Assembly: GCA_900539755.1 (NCBI GenBank)
Contig: UQDC01000004.1
Location: 1 to 64,000, forward strand
Origin: an uncultured Alistipes sp.
GTDB lineage: Bacteria > Bacteroidota > Bacteroidia > Bacteroidales > Rikenellaceae
Reading direction: 5' to 3'
Length of the DNA stretch: 64,000 bases
Positions 42,766 through 51,888 of the stretch are shown in pieces. Below the pieces are notes generated by a model. It was not told where the DNA came from. It worked only from the letters and a program-made list of their open reading frames with translations, and made no database searches. The translations under genes and the position numbers were made by a program. Each line of letters starts with the position of its first letter. Within the stretch, counting starts at the first letter, position 1.

Positions 42766-43238
42766 TGAATATAGAGTTGATTGTCATAGGGAAGACAGAC
42801 TCTTCCCAAATTGAGACGCTGTTGAACGATTATCTGAAACGGCTGAATTTTTACACCAAAGTATCTATGGCTGTGCTGCCGGATCTGAAAAATCGCAAAA
42901 CGCTCACAGCCGAGGTGCAGAAAAAACAGGAGGGTGAGATGCTGTTACGCCGTTTTACCGAGAGCGATATTGTCGTGCTGTTGGATGAAAAGGGTAAGCA
43001 GATGCGCTCGGTTGAATTTGCGACGTGGGTGCAGAAATGGATGAATAGTGGGATCAAGCGGCTCTGTTTTGTAATAGGGGGACCGTATGGTTTTTCTGAC
43101 GAGATGTATGCCCGTGCCAATGCCAAATTGTCGTTGTCTGCCATGACCTTTTCCCATCAGATGGTCCGGTTGGTTTTTGTCGAACAGCTTTATCGTGCCT
43201 TTACCATTTTAAACAATGAGCCGTACCATCATGAGTGA
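42765..43238 (+). CDS. rlmH: 23S rRNA (pseudouridine1915-N3)-methyltransferase RlmH
   Basis: 157 residues, full RlmH length. SPOUT fold with VVLLDEKGKQMRSVEFATW, the AdoMet-binding knot region LCFVIGGPYGFSDEM and the C-terminal LSLSAMTFSHQMVRLVFVEQLYRAFTILNNEPYHHE, which is nearly invariant in the family. Overlaps the preceding stop by one base. Confidence 0.97.
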   Translation: MNIELIVIGKTDSSQIETLLNDYLKRLNFYTKVSMAVLPDLKNRKTLTAEVQKKQEGEMLLRRFTESDIVVLLDEKGKQMRSVEFATWVQKWMNSGIKRLCFVIGGPYGFSDEMYARANAKLSLSAMTFSHQMVRLVFVEQLYRAFTILNNEPYHHE

Positions 43239-43264
43239 TAGTACGGCCCAAATGTTTTTTACAT
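43220..43264 (+). terminator. Possible terminator at the end of rlmH
   Basis: Imperfect stem GCCGTAC..GTACGGC spanning the stop codon, followed after eight bases by TTTTTT. Spacing is loose. Confidence 0.4.
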
Positions 43265-43308
43265 TAGATCAATAAACTACAACAATCTGATAGTAGTTTA
43301 TCTTGTTG

Positions 43309-44223
43309 TTACATGTCTAAATCTGTATCGTCCGAAAGTTCGTAAGGATCCACTGTGCGAACGTGTTTGGCGACATCTTGTCTTTGCTGATTCTTCTCAA
43401 TGGTGAATTCTACCGTGTCGCCTACTTCGAGATCATTGAAGTCTCCTTCGACATCCTGGCTGTGGAAAAAGAGGTTGTTGTTGGGATACTTGATGAATCC
43501 AAAACCATTTTTCAAACTCAAAATTTCACTGATTTCTGTGGAACGCGAGTTTGATAGGTAGTTGTTGTCGCTGCTTACAAAGAGGTTGCGCACAACAGGG
43601 TCATTCTGTTCCAAACCCTGATCGATCACATCGTGCATAGCGATCGGGTAGGTGGCCAGTGAAAGCAGTTCATGCGATGTTTTGGTGACCATACGCACAT
43701 TGTCATCGGTCACATATTCAAATTCCCAACTCAATAACATGATGGGAATACCTAGTGCGCGAATTTTTCGAAGCAGCGGCGTGTAGTCGGTATCTGAAAC
43801 GATCAGAACGATGATATCGACAGCTCCTTTATAGGCCAGTTCGTATGCTTCGAGTGCGAGCCAAACATCTACTCCGCGCTCTTCACGTCTTCCCTGAACA
43901 TTGCGTAGGGGAAGGTAGTGGGTGTTGATACCCTCAGACATCAAAATGTCATCAAAAACGCGATCGTTATAGAGCTGATTACCGCGCATTGCGGCGTCAG
44001 AAGCGTTTAGTCTTCCCCGAAAGTAATGGGCGGTCGAAATTTGACATTTGATTAATTCGCAGTTTGCCTCTTGAGCTACCCGGTGACGGATGAATTGGTG
44101 CAAACCGTTTAGACTGAGTCTTTTTTTCTCCGGATGAATGTAGTTGTAATAATTAGAGGCATGTAACAAGAAATTGCCGTCATAAAAGACGCCAATTCGG
44201 CAAGATGTGTTTATCGAATTCAT
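43309..44223 (-). CDS. NYN-domain protein with cold-shock domain
   Basis: 304 residues. N-terminal NYN/LabA (PIN-like nuclease) domain: VFYDGNFLLHASNYY with the first catalytic Asp, later GAVDIIVLIVSDTDYTPLLRKIRALG with the S-D-x-D motif and IMLLSWEFE. The C-terminal ~70 residues form a cold-shock OB domain (SLKNGFGFIKYPNNNLFFHSQDVEG, LEVGDTVEFTIE). The fusion predicts an RNA-binding ribonuclease. A -7 box lies at 44307-44314, so the leader is ~77 bases. Confidence 0.88.
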   Translation of the reverse strand: MNSINTSCRIGVFYDGNFLLHASNYYNYIHPEKKRLSLNGLHQFIRHRVAQEANCELIKCQISTAHYFRGRLNASDAAMRGNQLYNDRVFDDILMSEGINTHYLPLRNVQGRREERGVDVWLALEAYELAYKGAVDIIVLIVSDTDYTPLLRKIRALGIPIMLLSWEFEYVTDDNVRMVTKTSHELLSLATYPIAMHDVIDQGLEQNDPVVRNLFVSSDNNYLSNSRSTEISEILSLKNGFGFIKYPNNNLFFHSQDVEGDFNDLEVGDTVEFTIEKNQQRQDVAKHVRTVDPYELSDDTDLDM

Positions 44224-44306
44224 TTACAGTGAATAATATGACTGAAATATATAAATAAGAGAATTTAATAGCGTTTCAATAGTTTTTTGTAGTAGTGGTA
44301 TGCACG

Positions 44307-44314
44307 CAAATATA
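44307..44314 (-). promoter_or_regulatory. -7 box TATATTTG for the NYN gene
   Basis: Perfect TAnnTTTG followed by CG on the minus strand; TTGCAT at 44334-44339 may act as the -33 element. Confidence 0.5.
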
Positions 44315-44432
44315 CAACGAAAAGGCATGAAAAATGCAATTTTGGTTCAAAAAAGTGAAAAAGAGGCCTTTTGTCGTTTAAAATTGGTCGAAAAGGTGAA
44401 TTTATTTTCGTGAAGGAAAATGCGAAAAGGCG

Positions 44433-44463
44433 TTTGAATTAATGTACAGAAAGGTTAACTTTG
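44433..44463 (+). promoter_or_regulatory. Canonical Bacteroidetes promoter for 44588-46348
   Basis: TTTG at 44433-44436, 19-base spacer, TAACTTTG at 44456-44463. This fits the phylum's housekeeping consensus exactly. The leader would be about 118 bases. Confidence 0.7.
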
Positions 44464-44587
44464 AACAAAATTTTCTTGACGTAACCTTTATTGGGTAAGG
44501 AGTTGTAAATGAGTAGGTGTGTTAGCTGCTAATTTGTTGATTTTCTTATCGTAAAGGGTGATTTAATAAGGAAAAACGAATACAGGA

Positions 44588-46348
44588 ATGAATCTGGATA
44601 AATTGCTGGTCGAACTGGAGGGAATTGGACGCATTGCAAAAGAGTGGAAAATGCAGCGTGCAATTGCTGATATTGAACGTGAAATAGTGCTGGCAAAACT
44701 TCGGGATATTTATACGGAGATCAAATTGGGTAGTGCAGAGATTGTCGGTTCTGCGCAAACCGCAGACAACAACACTTGTGAAAATTGTATCTCAGCAACT
44801 CCTGACTCTTCGGTTCCTGTTTCTTCGAAAAAAGATGCTACTCCATCTGAGACCTTATCTGGTTCGGAGAAGCATGTAGAGTCTCAATCGGTTGCCACTC
44901 CTGTTGTTAATGTTGCAGCATCTGCCAAAGCGGAGCAGGGGCAATCAGTGGAAGGTAGTTCTGCTAATTTGCCGTCGACCATCGAACAGAATAACACTGA
45001 GAAGGCAACCAGTGTGAGTGGCTCGATTGCAGAACAATTGAACGCTGAAACAGTCGGTGAAGAGCAATCGTTGAATAAATCCCTCATAGCGGAGAATGAA
45101 AAGATGGATGAGACCTCCGCATTTGCCGGACTGCCAGAAACTGTAGTTGATGAGCATGCTGGGATGTCAGTTGAAGTTACACCTGCTTGTAACGATACGA
45201 TTGAACCGGCATCTCAAGATGAAGGATCTGCTGCAATGCCTGAACATTCGTCAGGAAATTCTGTTGGACATTCTGAAGTGCGTGAAGGTATCTTGCGCCG
45301 ACCCCGTTTGGATAAGCGTTTGATTCTCTCGTTGTATGGCGAAGATCCGTTGCCAGAACCATCTGTCGACCCTGTGATGATGCCTCGTTCGGAATCAGTT
45401 CAACCAGTTGTTGAGACCAATGATGTGGAGCAGATGGTTGAGGAGCAAAATGAGCAGCCGTTTATTTCTACAGCTTTGGAAACGGAGAATGTCTCTGTTG
45501 TAGCAGAAGAAGCCGTTGATTCAGCCTTGATCTCCGAAGGGGAAAATGTTGTGTCCGACTCTTGTCATGAGGAGATGTCGAATGCCATTCACATTGCAGA
45601 GTCTGTCGATGTAAATGAGCCTTCGGATCAGGTCGCAGATGAAACAAACTCGGTCGACAATAATCAAAAATCGTATAACGAAGGAGATCGTTTTGAACCT
45701 CTTTCTGTATCTGAAATCCAAGCGAATTTGTCTGTTGGCGAGGCTCAGGATAGTTCATCTGTTGAGTCATTTGCAGGACAGACTCAAGCAGAAAAGCCAG
45801 TTGAGCAGGCAACCAAAACTGTGCAAGCAACCCCGGTTCCCCAAACTGAAACTTCTGGTCGTGCGGAATCTGTGTTCGGACAGAAGACACATGCAATGGA
45901 AACCTCCCGAGCCGATCAACTGTTTGGAGGCATAAATAAAGTGACGTCTCAGGAAACAGCAGGGGTCGTTAGATTGAAAGAGGGTGATGGCCTTGGCCAT
46001 TTAGAGATCACCCATAAGAAGGTGTTGGGTGAAGCGTTGGCAGCTCCGACCAAAGCAGTCAATGAGGTTTTGGGGCAGAAAACCCATCATACCGATGTTG
46101 CTTTTAAACTGCGTTCCAGCAAAGTTTCAGATTTGCGGCACAGTATTGGAATTAATGATCGTTTTCTGTTAATTCGTGATCTCTTTAATGGAGATACGAA
46201 GCTATACGAACAAACTATTTCCGATTTGGAACAATTCACGCATTTGGATGATGCGATGATTTATATCCAGGAGCATTTTGACTGGGATCCGGATAGTGAC
46301 GGAGTGATGTTGTTGGTAGAGCTTCTGGAATGTAAACTTGAACGCTAA
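44588..46348 (+). CDS. Acidic low-complexity protein with conserved ends
   Basis: 586 residues. The first ~40 residues form a basic helix (LVELEGIGRIAKEWKMQRAIADIEREIVLAKL). A long disordered middle (about 50-500) is rich in Glu, Ser, Val and Ala. The C-terminal ~90 residues are ordered: KLRSSKVSDLRHSIGINDRFLLIRDLF and then HLDDAMIYIQEHFDWDPDSDGVMLLVELL. The conserved tail is shared by a Bacteroidetes hypothetical family; function is unknown. The stop overlaps the rsmI ATG by one base. The middle has no repeats longer than a few residues that I can see. Confidence 0.75.
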   Translation: MNLDKLLVELEGIGRIAKEWKMQRAIADIEREIVLAKLRDIYTEIKLGSAEIVGSAQTADNNTCENCISATPDSSVPVSSKKDATPSETLSGSEKHVESQSVATPVVNVAASAKAEQGQSVEGSSANLPSTIEQNNTEKATSVSGSIAEQLNAETVGEEQSLNKSLIAENEKMDETSAFAGLPETVVDEHAGMSVEVTPACNDTIEPASQDEGSAAMPEHSSGNSVGHSEVREGILRRPRLDKRLILSLYGEDPLPEPSVDPVMMPRSESVQPVVETNDVEQMVEEQNEQPFISTALETENVSVVAEEAVDSALISEGENVVSDSCHEEMSNAIHIAESVDVNEPSDQVADETNSVDNNQKSYNEGDRFEPLSVSEIQANLSVGEAQDSSSVESFAGQTQAEKPVEQATKTVQATPVPQTETSGRAESVFGQKTHAMETSRADQLFGGINKVTSQETAGVVRLKEGDGLGHLEITHKKVLGEALAAPTKAVNEVLGQKTHHTDVAFKLRSSKVSDLRHSIGINDRFLLIRDLFNGDTKLYEQTISDLEQFTHLDDAMIYIQEHFDWDPDSDGVMLLVELLECKLER

Positions 46349-47058
46349 TGGGTAAACTATATTTAGTCCCGACACCGATCGGTAATCTTGACGATATTAC
46401 GCTGCGAGCCATAAAAGTGCTCCAGATGGTGGATATTGTGCTGGCCGAGGATACCCGTACAACTCAGGTGTTGCTAAAGCATTTGGGGCTGGAGAAGCGT
46501 TTGTGGAGCCATCACAAGTTCAATGAACATGCCGCAGTAGAATCCGTGGTGGAGACTATTTTGGGGGGTGAAACCGTAGCCTTGGTTTCGGATGCAGGTA
46601 CGCCTGGTATCTCGGATCCTGGATTTTTGTTAGTGCGGACCTGCCTGGAGCATGGCGTTGAAGTGGAGACTTTGCCTGGACCGACGGCATTTGTACCGGC
46701 GTTGATTAATAGTGGTTTCTCATGTGACCGATTCTGTTTCGAAGGTTTTTTGCCGCAGAAAAAAGGACGGTCAAAACGGTTGCAACAGCTGCTAGAGGAG
46801 TCACGAACAATGATTTTTTATGAGTCTCCTTACCGGTTAGTGAAAACTTTGACCCAGTTTGCCGAACTGTTTGGAGCGGATCGTGAAGCTGCAGTGTCAC
46901 GTGAGTTGACCAAAAAGTTTGAGGAGAATGTACGTGGTACTTTGCAGGAGTTGATCGACCATTTTTCGGCTGGTGAGGTCAAGGGGGAGATTGTAATTGT
47001 TTTGAGTGGGAAGCCACGCAAGTCAAAACATGAAGCCGACTCCGATGACGAGGAGTAA
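46348..47058 (+). CDS. rsmI: 16S rRNA (cytidine1402-2'-O)-methyltransferase
   Basis: 236 residues. Tetrapyrrole-methylase fold: LYLVPTPIGNLDDITLRAIKVL, AEDTRTT, HNE-like SHHKFNEH, LVSDAGTPGISDPG and GFLPQKKGRSKRL. All are family signatures. Translationally coupled to the acidic protein upstream. Confidence 0.97.
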   Translation: MGKLYLVPTPIGNLDDITLRAIKVLQMVDIVLAEDTRTTQVLLKHLGLEKRLWSHHKFNEHAAVESVVETILGGETVALVSDAGTPGISDPGFLLVRTCLEHGVEVETLPGPTAFVPALINSGFSCDRFCFEGFLPQKKGRSKRLQQLLEESRTMIFYESPYRLVKTLTQFAELFGADREAAVSRELTKKFEENVRGTLQELIDHFSAGEVKGEIVIVLSGKPRKSKHEADSDDEE

Positions 47059-47083
47059 GGTGTGGTAAATTGAGCAAATGAAG

Positions 47084-47124
47084 AAGAATCATAGCTCGTA
47101 TCGAATGAACTTACTATGATTCTT
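47084..47124 (+). terminator. Possible terminator after rsmI
   Basis: 11-bp stem AAGAATCATAG/CTATGATTCTT with a 19-base loop and short T tract, between rsmI and suhB. Confidence 0.4.
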
Positions 47125-47142
47125 TGAGAAGATATAAGTAAA

Positions 47143-47922
47143 ATGGATTACAAGTCGCTTTGTATAGCTGCATGCGGAATTGCCCGTGAAGCAGGGGAGT
47201 ATATTGCCCGTCAACGCGAAACGTTTACCTTTGCCGATGTGGAGTTCAAAGGCACCCAGAACATGGTCTCTTATGTGGACAAACAGGCAGAGCGCATGAT
47301 TGTCAGTTATCTGCAAGAGTTGACGCCGGATGCAGGCTTCATTACTGAAGAGGGTACAGTAGAGGCTGCGCAAAAGGCCGATTTGCAGTGGGTGATCGAT
47401 CCTTTGGATGGAACAACCAATTTTATTCATGGTTTAGCCCCTTTCTGTGTCAGTATTGGACTGCTTGACCGGGGTGAATTGGTCGTCGGCGTAGTTTACG
47501 AGATTAATATGAGAGAGATGTTCTATGCTTGGAAAGGTTCGGATGCATTTCTCAATGGTCGTAAAATATCGGTTTCTTCCACAGCGAAACTTGAAAATTC
47601 ATTAATTGCAGTGGGCTTTGCCTATTCGGCATTGGCCAATGAGGATGGATTCTTGGATAAAATGGCATGGTTTCAGCAGAATACCAATGGTATTCGTCGC
47701 CTGGGGTCGGCAGCTGCAGATTTGGTTTATACAGCTTGTGGATGTTTCGATGCCTTCATGCAGGTTAAGTTGTCCCCTTGGGATGTAGCTGGTGGAGCCT
47801 TAATTGCCAAACAGGCCGGAGCCGTAGTGACGGATTACAGCGGTGGGGATAACTTTTTGTTTGGCCGAGAAATTATCGCTGCCAATCCAAACATTTACGA
47901 AGAGTTTAAACAGCACGTGTGA
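47143..47922 (+). CDS. suhB: Inositol monophosphatase family protein
   Basis: 259 residues. Li-sensitive phosphatase motifs: ITEEGTVE (metal Glu), WVIDPLDGTTNFIHG and SPWDVAGGALIAKQAGAVVTDYSG. It hydrolyses myo-inositol phosphates or related sugars; SuhB may also aid rRNA transcription. The stop overlaps the next ATG (TGATG at 47920). Confidence 0.93.
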   Translation: MDYKSLCIAACGIAREAGEYIARQRETFTFADVEFKGTQNMVSYVDKQAERMIVSYLQELTPDAGFITEEGTVEAAQKADLQWVIDPLDGTTNFIHGLAPFCVSIGLLDRGELVVGVVYEINMREMFYAWKGSDAFLNGRKISVSSTAKLENSLIAVGFAYSALANEDGFLDKMAWFQQNTNGIRRLGSAAADLVYTACGCFDAFMQVKLSPWDVAGGALIAKQAGAVVTDYSGGDNFLFGREIIAANPNIYEEFKQHV

Positions 47923-48854
47923 TGAAGTTGACCTTCTGGCAAAAGATACAATTCTATTTCTTGTGGTGGACTTGTCGTTTGATAGGGCTGCTGCCTGAGC
48001 GTGTATTGTATGAAGGTTTGGGAGGTTTGGTACATGTGGTATTGTATCGGATTGTACGTTACCGTTTGAAGGTCGTTCGCGAAAATCTGGCTCACTCTTT
48101 CCCTGAGAAAAGTGAAGCTGAGCGTCGGGAGATAGAACGAAAATTCTATTGGCAACTCGCAGAGGTATTTGTCGATACGGTCTATTTGGCTACCATTAGT
48201 AAAAAACGTATTTGCGAGCGGATGGTCTATCCCAATACGGCTGAAGTCGAGGCGGCCATGCAGGGACAGAGCTGGATCTCAGCCATGTCTCATTTTGGCT
48301 CTTGGGAATTGACCATCAATTACGTTTGCCATACCGATCATAACGTCTTAGCTGTGTATCGTCCGCTGCATAGCGTTGCCTTTGATCTTTATTATCATCG
48401 GGCACGTGCCCGTTTCGGCACACAACCAGTGCCTATGAATGATATTTTACGGGAGGTGGTGCATGCTCATCGTCCTGGGGGGCGTCCGGTCATTGTGGCT
48501 ATGATTGCCGATCAGACACCTCCGATTCTCGATATCAGGCATTGGTTCCGTTTCTTGAATCAGGATACACCCTTCTTTTCGGGTCTGGAGAAGATTTCGA
48601 CCCGTTTTAAGATGCCGATCTATTTCATGTATATTCGAAAACGACCCAATCATAGCTATGAGGCCGATTTGCAACTGATCTACGATGGTAAGGAGGAGTT
48701 GGCCGAGTATGAATTGACGCAGCGTTACATAGACAAGCTTGAAGCTATGATACGCGAAACACCTGAGTTGTGGATGTGGTCGCACCGTCGTTGGAAACAC
48801 TCACCGGAAAGCGTGGCTCGTTATCATGAAGAGAAGCGTAAAGCCAAAAAATAA
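47922..48854 (+). CDS. Lysophospholipid acyltransferase, LpxL/HtrB family
   Basis: 310 residues from the ATG at 47922. N-terminal membrane anchor (FYFLWWTCRLIGLLPERVLYEGLG), the family segment YRLKVVRENLAHSFPEKSEAERREIERKFYWQLAE and the catalytic motif HFGSWEL (H-x4-E). TPFFSGLEKISTRFKMPIYFMYIRK and the end WMWSHRRWKH follow. It adds secondary acyl chains to lipid A or makes aminolipids. In Bacteroidetes this copy usually stands with suhB-like genes. Confidence 0.92.
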   Translation: MKLTFWQKIQFYFLWWTCRLIGLLPERVLYEGLGGLVHVVLYRIVRYRLKVVRENLAHSFPEKSEAERREIERKFYWQLAEVFVDTVYLATISKKRICERMVYPNTAEVEAAMQGQSWISAMSHFGSWELTINYVCHTDHNVLAVYRPLHSVAFDLYYHRARARFGTQPVPMNDILREVVHAHRPGGRPVIVAMIADQTPPILDIRHWFRFLNQDTPFFSGLEKISTRFKMPIYFMYIRKRPNHSYEADLQLIYDGKEELAEYELTQRYIDKLEAMIRETPELWMWSHRRWKHSPESVARYHEEKRKAKK

Positions 48855-48878
48855 CGAAGTACGCAAGCATTAGATCAT

Positions 48879-49886
48879 ATGAAAGTTAAAATCGTTATTC
48901 TGAACTGGAACGGGCGAGCGCATCTCGAACGTTTTTTACCTTCGGTTGTTGCACATAGCGGCGAAGCGTCAGTAGTAGTGGCCGATAACGGTTCGAATGA
49001 TGATTCGGTGCCTTTTTTACGTGAGCATTATCCTCAGGTTGAGTTGTTGCAGCTGGATCAAAATTATGGATTTGCTGAAGGGTACAACCGGGCTCTGAGT
49101 CGTATTGAGGCAGATTGTTATGTGTTGCTGAATTCAGATGTAGAGGTCGAGGAGGGATGGCTGAATCCGTTGGTGACAAGACTGGCGGCGGATGAAAAGG
49201 TCGCAGCTCTTGCTCCGAAAATCATCTCTTACGAACGCAAAAGCGATTTTGAATATGCCGGTGCGGCAGGAGGATTCATTGACTGTTTTGGATATCCGTT
49301 CTGTCGGGGACGCATTCTCGATACGATTGAGAAAGATCAGGGGCAATATGATACAGCCCGGGAGGTGTTTTGGGCTTCAGGTGCCTGCATGGTTGTACGT
49401 GCAGACCTGTTCCGTAAACTCGGAGGATTTGACGGAGATTTCTTTGCTCACATGGAGGAGATCGATCTCTGCTGGCGGATGCAGTTGGCGGGATATCGTG
49501 TGATGGTAGAACCCCGTAGCCGAGTCTTTCATCTCGGGGGGGGGACATTGCCCAATAACAGTGCCCGTAAGCTCTATCTGAATTATAGGAACAACCTGTC
49601 GATGTTGTTCAAAAATCTGTCTCGGAGATCTCTTTTGCCCGTCCTGTTTGCCCGTATGGTGTTAGATGGAATGTCAGCAATGGTCTTTTTGCTGCAGCGT
49701 CGCCCCGATTTCTTCAAAGTGGTGTTTCGGGCCCATATGGATTTTTATCATGCATTGAATACGCTGCGAATTAAACGGCGTGTTATTCAGCAAAGTCGAA
49801 TTGCGTCGGCTTCCTCAAATATCTACAAAGGCAGTATTATCCTTCGACATGCTTTGGGTAAACGCACATTCGACCATTTGATGTAA
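48879..49886 (+). CDS. Family 2 glycosyltransferase
   Basis: 335 residues. GT-A fold: VKIVILNWNGRAHLERFLPSV, VVADNGSNDDSVPFL, LLNSDVEVEEGWLNPLV (DXD-like) and GACMVVRADLF. FFAHMEEIDLCWRMQLAGY is the acceptor/catalytic region. The C-terminus has two amphipathic segments. This arrangement is that of rhamnosyltransferase-like GT2 enzymes acting on surface polysaccharides; the sugar cannot be read. Starts 24 bases after the acyltransferase. Confidence 0.92.
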   Translation: MKVKIVILNWNGRAHLERFLPSVVAHSGEASVVVADNGSNDDSVPFLREHYPQVELLQLDQNYGFAEGYNRALSRIEADCYVLLNSDVEVEEGWLNPLVTRLAADEKVAALAPKIISYERKSDFEYAGAAGGFIDCFGYPFCRGRILDTIEKDQGQYDTAREVFWASGACMVVRADLFRKLGGFDGDFFAHMEEIDLCWRMQLAGYRVMVEPRSRVFHLGGGTLPNNSARKLYLNYRNNLSMLFKNLSRRSLLPVLFARMVLDGMSAMVFLLQRRPDFFKVVFRAHMDFYHALNTLRIKRRVIQQSRIASASSNIYKGSIILRHALGKRTFDHLM

Positions 49887-50063
49887 GTCGGGTATTTTCT
49901 CTTTTATGTAAATAACTTCTGTTTTGTTTGCGACTGCAATGGTTTACCCTATGTTTTACTTGGGGTAGTTTTTGGTGTGCTTATTGGTGTGTGCCTTCAA
50001 AAAGGTAGTGACGTACCACAATAGAAGTATCTTCTGATCGACAGTTGCCAATTCAGAATCTAT
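49887..50063. other. Intergenic, nothing recognised
   Basis: Convergent region between the glycosyltransferase and the small membrane protein; AT-rich, no clear terminator or frame. Confidence 0.4.
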
Positions 50064-50240
50064 CTATTTTTCGATCAAGGTTCCCCAATAGACCATCAAA
50101 TAACCGAGAAATACCATCAGCAAAAAGATGACGGTAAAGAGCAGCATGTTTTTGAAAACCATCGATTTCTTAGGTTCGGAATAGGGGCGTGAGTGTTCAC
50201 GGATCATCTCTTCCTCTTCAGGGGTAAGTGGTTTAGGCAT
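50064..50240 (-). CDS. 58-residue single-pass membrane protein
   Basis: Reads MPKPLTPEEEEMIREHSRPY at the N-terminus, then a basic stretch (EPKKSMVFKN), then one membrane helix (MLLFTVIFLLMVFLGYLMVYWGTL) and a short polar end. Its ATG lies inside the last codons of the M20 dipeptidase gene (8-base overlap), a coupled arrangement. Codon use fits the neighbours. Function unknown; below common minimum-length cut-offs. Confidence 0.7.
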   Translation of the reverse strand: MPKPLTPEEEEMIREHSRPYSEPKKSMVFKNMLLFTVIFLLMVFLGYLMVYWGTLIEK

Positions 50241-51621
50241 CTTCTTTTGTTATTTTAGCAAAGTGATCGTAAAAACGGGTAATGGTTTCGATTCCGCGGA
50301 AGAAGTTTTCTAATGCATAACTTTCGTTGGGGGAGTGGATGGCATCCTGATCGAGGCCAAAACCCAACAAAATGGATTTTAGCCCTAATACATGTTCGAA
50401 CGTGCTGATAATGGGGATGCTTCCGCCGGAATAAAAGGGTAGTGGTGCTTGACCAAATGTATCTTCAATGGCTTGTGAGGCTGCCTGATAGGCTGGTGAA
50501 TCGGTTGGGGTGAGATAGGGATAGCCGCCATGCAGAGTGGTCACTTTGACTTGTACGCTGGCAGGAGCAATCGCTTGCATGTGTTTTTCAAACAGTTGGG
50601 CAACTTCTCGGTAGTCCTGATCGGGCACCAGGCGCATCGAGATTTTTGCCCAGGCCTTTGATGGAATTACGGTTTTGCTGCCTTCACCGGTGTAACCGCT
50701 CCATATGCCATTGACATCCAGAGATGGCCGAATGCCGGTACGTTCCATGGTGGTGAAACCCTCTTCTCCGTGTGTTGCGCGAACCCCGAGTTTCTTGCGA
50801 TATGCTGCCTCACAAAACGGAGCACGCCCCAATGCCTGCCGTTCGGTTTCGGTCAGTTCGCGTACTTTGTCATAAAAGTGGGGTATGGTGATACGTCCCT
50901 GTTCATCAGTCAGTGACGCAATCATTTTGGTTAGCATATTGGCTGGATTGGCTACAGCTCCTCCATACAACCCAGAATGGAGCTCACGATTGGGTCCGGT
51001 TACCTCTACCTCCATATAGCAAAGGCCTCGCAATCCGCAGGTGATTGATGGGTTTTTCCAAGAAAGTAGGCTGGTGTCCGATACTAAAATTATATCTGCT
51101 TGTAATAGCTCTTTGTGGGCAGTACACCATGTTCCCAGACTTGAGGAGCCAATCTCCTCTTCTCCTTCGATCATGAATTTGAGGTTGCAAGGAAGCGAGT
51201 TGGTGGCCAAAGCTGCTTCCATGGCTTTGATGTGCATGAAGGATTGTCCTTTGTCATCATTGGCTCCACGGGCCCAAATCCGTCCTTCTCGAATTTCCGG
51301 TTCAAATGGTGGTGTTGTCCACTGATCGATTGGATCTACCGGCATCACATCATAATGAGCATAAACCAGTATCGTCGGAGCTGAAGGATCAACCATTTTT
51401 TCGGCATAGACGACCGGATTGCCTGAGGTAGGCATCACCTCTGCACAATCCGCTCCTGCTCGCATTAATGACTCTCGTAACCATTGGGCAGCTCGTTGCA
51501 TGTCGTCAGCATGGGCGCTTTCAGCACTGATTGAGGGAATACGCAGGAGCTCGAAAAGTTCATCGATAAATCTTGAACCGTGGTCACGGATATATTGTTG
51601 TGTAGCGGTGAGTTCTATCAT
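50233..51621 (-). CDS. M20 family dipeptidase
   Basis: 462 residues, M20A-type. Metal-binding motifs: YAHYDVMPVDP, GANDDKGQSFMHIKA, EGEEEIGSSSL, SDTSLLSW, and the last ligand His in DQDAIHSPNES. A dimerisation lid lies between (TGPNRELHSGLYGGAVANPANML). No signal peptide. Cytoplasmic cleavage of dipeptides of broad specificity is likely (PepV/CNDP-like). Confidence 0.93.
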   Translation of the reverse strand: MIELTATQQYIRDHGSRFIDELFELLRIPSISAESAHADDMQRAAQWLRESLMRAGADCAEVMPTSGNPVVYAEKMVDPSAPTILVYAHYDVMPVDPIDQWTTPPFEPEIREGRIWARGANDDKGQSFMHIKAMEAALATNSLPCNLKFMIEGEEEIGSSSLGTWCTAHKELLQADIILVSDTSLLSWKNPSITCGLRGLCYMEVEVTGPNRELHSGLYGGAVANPANMLTKMIASLTDEQGRITIPHFYDKVRELTETERQALGRAPFCEAAYRKKLGVRATHGEEGFTTMERTGIRPSLDVNGIWSGYTGEGSKTVIPSKAWAKISMRLVPDQDYREVAQLFEKHMQAIAPASVQVKVTTLHGGYPYLTPTDSPAYQAASQAIEDTFGQAPLPFYSGGSIPIISTFEHVLGLKSILLGFGLDQDAIHSPNESYALENFFRGIETITRFYDHFAKITKEDA

Positions 51622-51791
51622 GGTTGTAAAATTTTGCCTTCACAAGATAACGATTTGCCATCGGATTGCAAAACCTTGAAATGTGTCGATTGACCTTAAA
51701 GTGTTGGTTTACAGTCGCAATAGAGTAGGGATATGTTAAAAAATATTGTTTCAAATAGCTGGAGAACTAATAAAATAGAGTAACTCAAATA

Positions 51792-51823
51792 AAAAGACCA
51801 CTCCGTTGATGGAGTGGTCTTTT
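51792..51823. terminator. Terminator downstream of glmM-like gene
   Basis: 12-bp stem AAAGACCACTCC/GGAGTGGTCTTT with T-run. It lies 66 bases after the mutase stop on the minus strand and could serve both directions. Confidence 0.85.
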
Positions 51824-51888
51824 GCACAAAAGATGTGTCGAATCAGATTGCAAACTAACGGCAATCAAAATCAACAATTGTTTCGATT

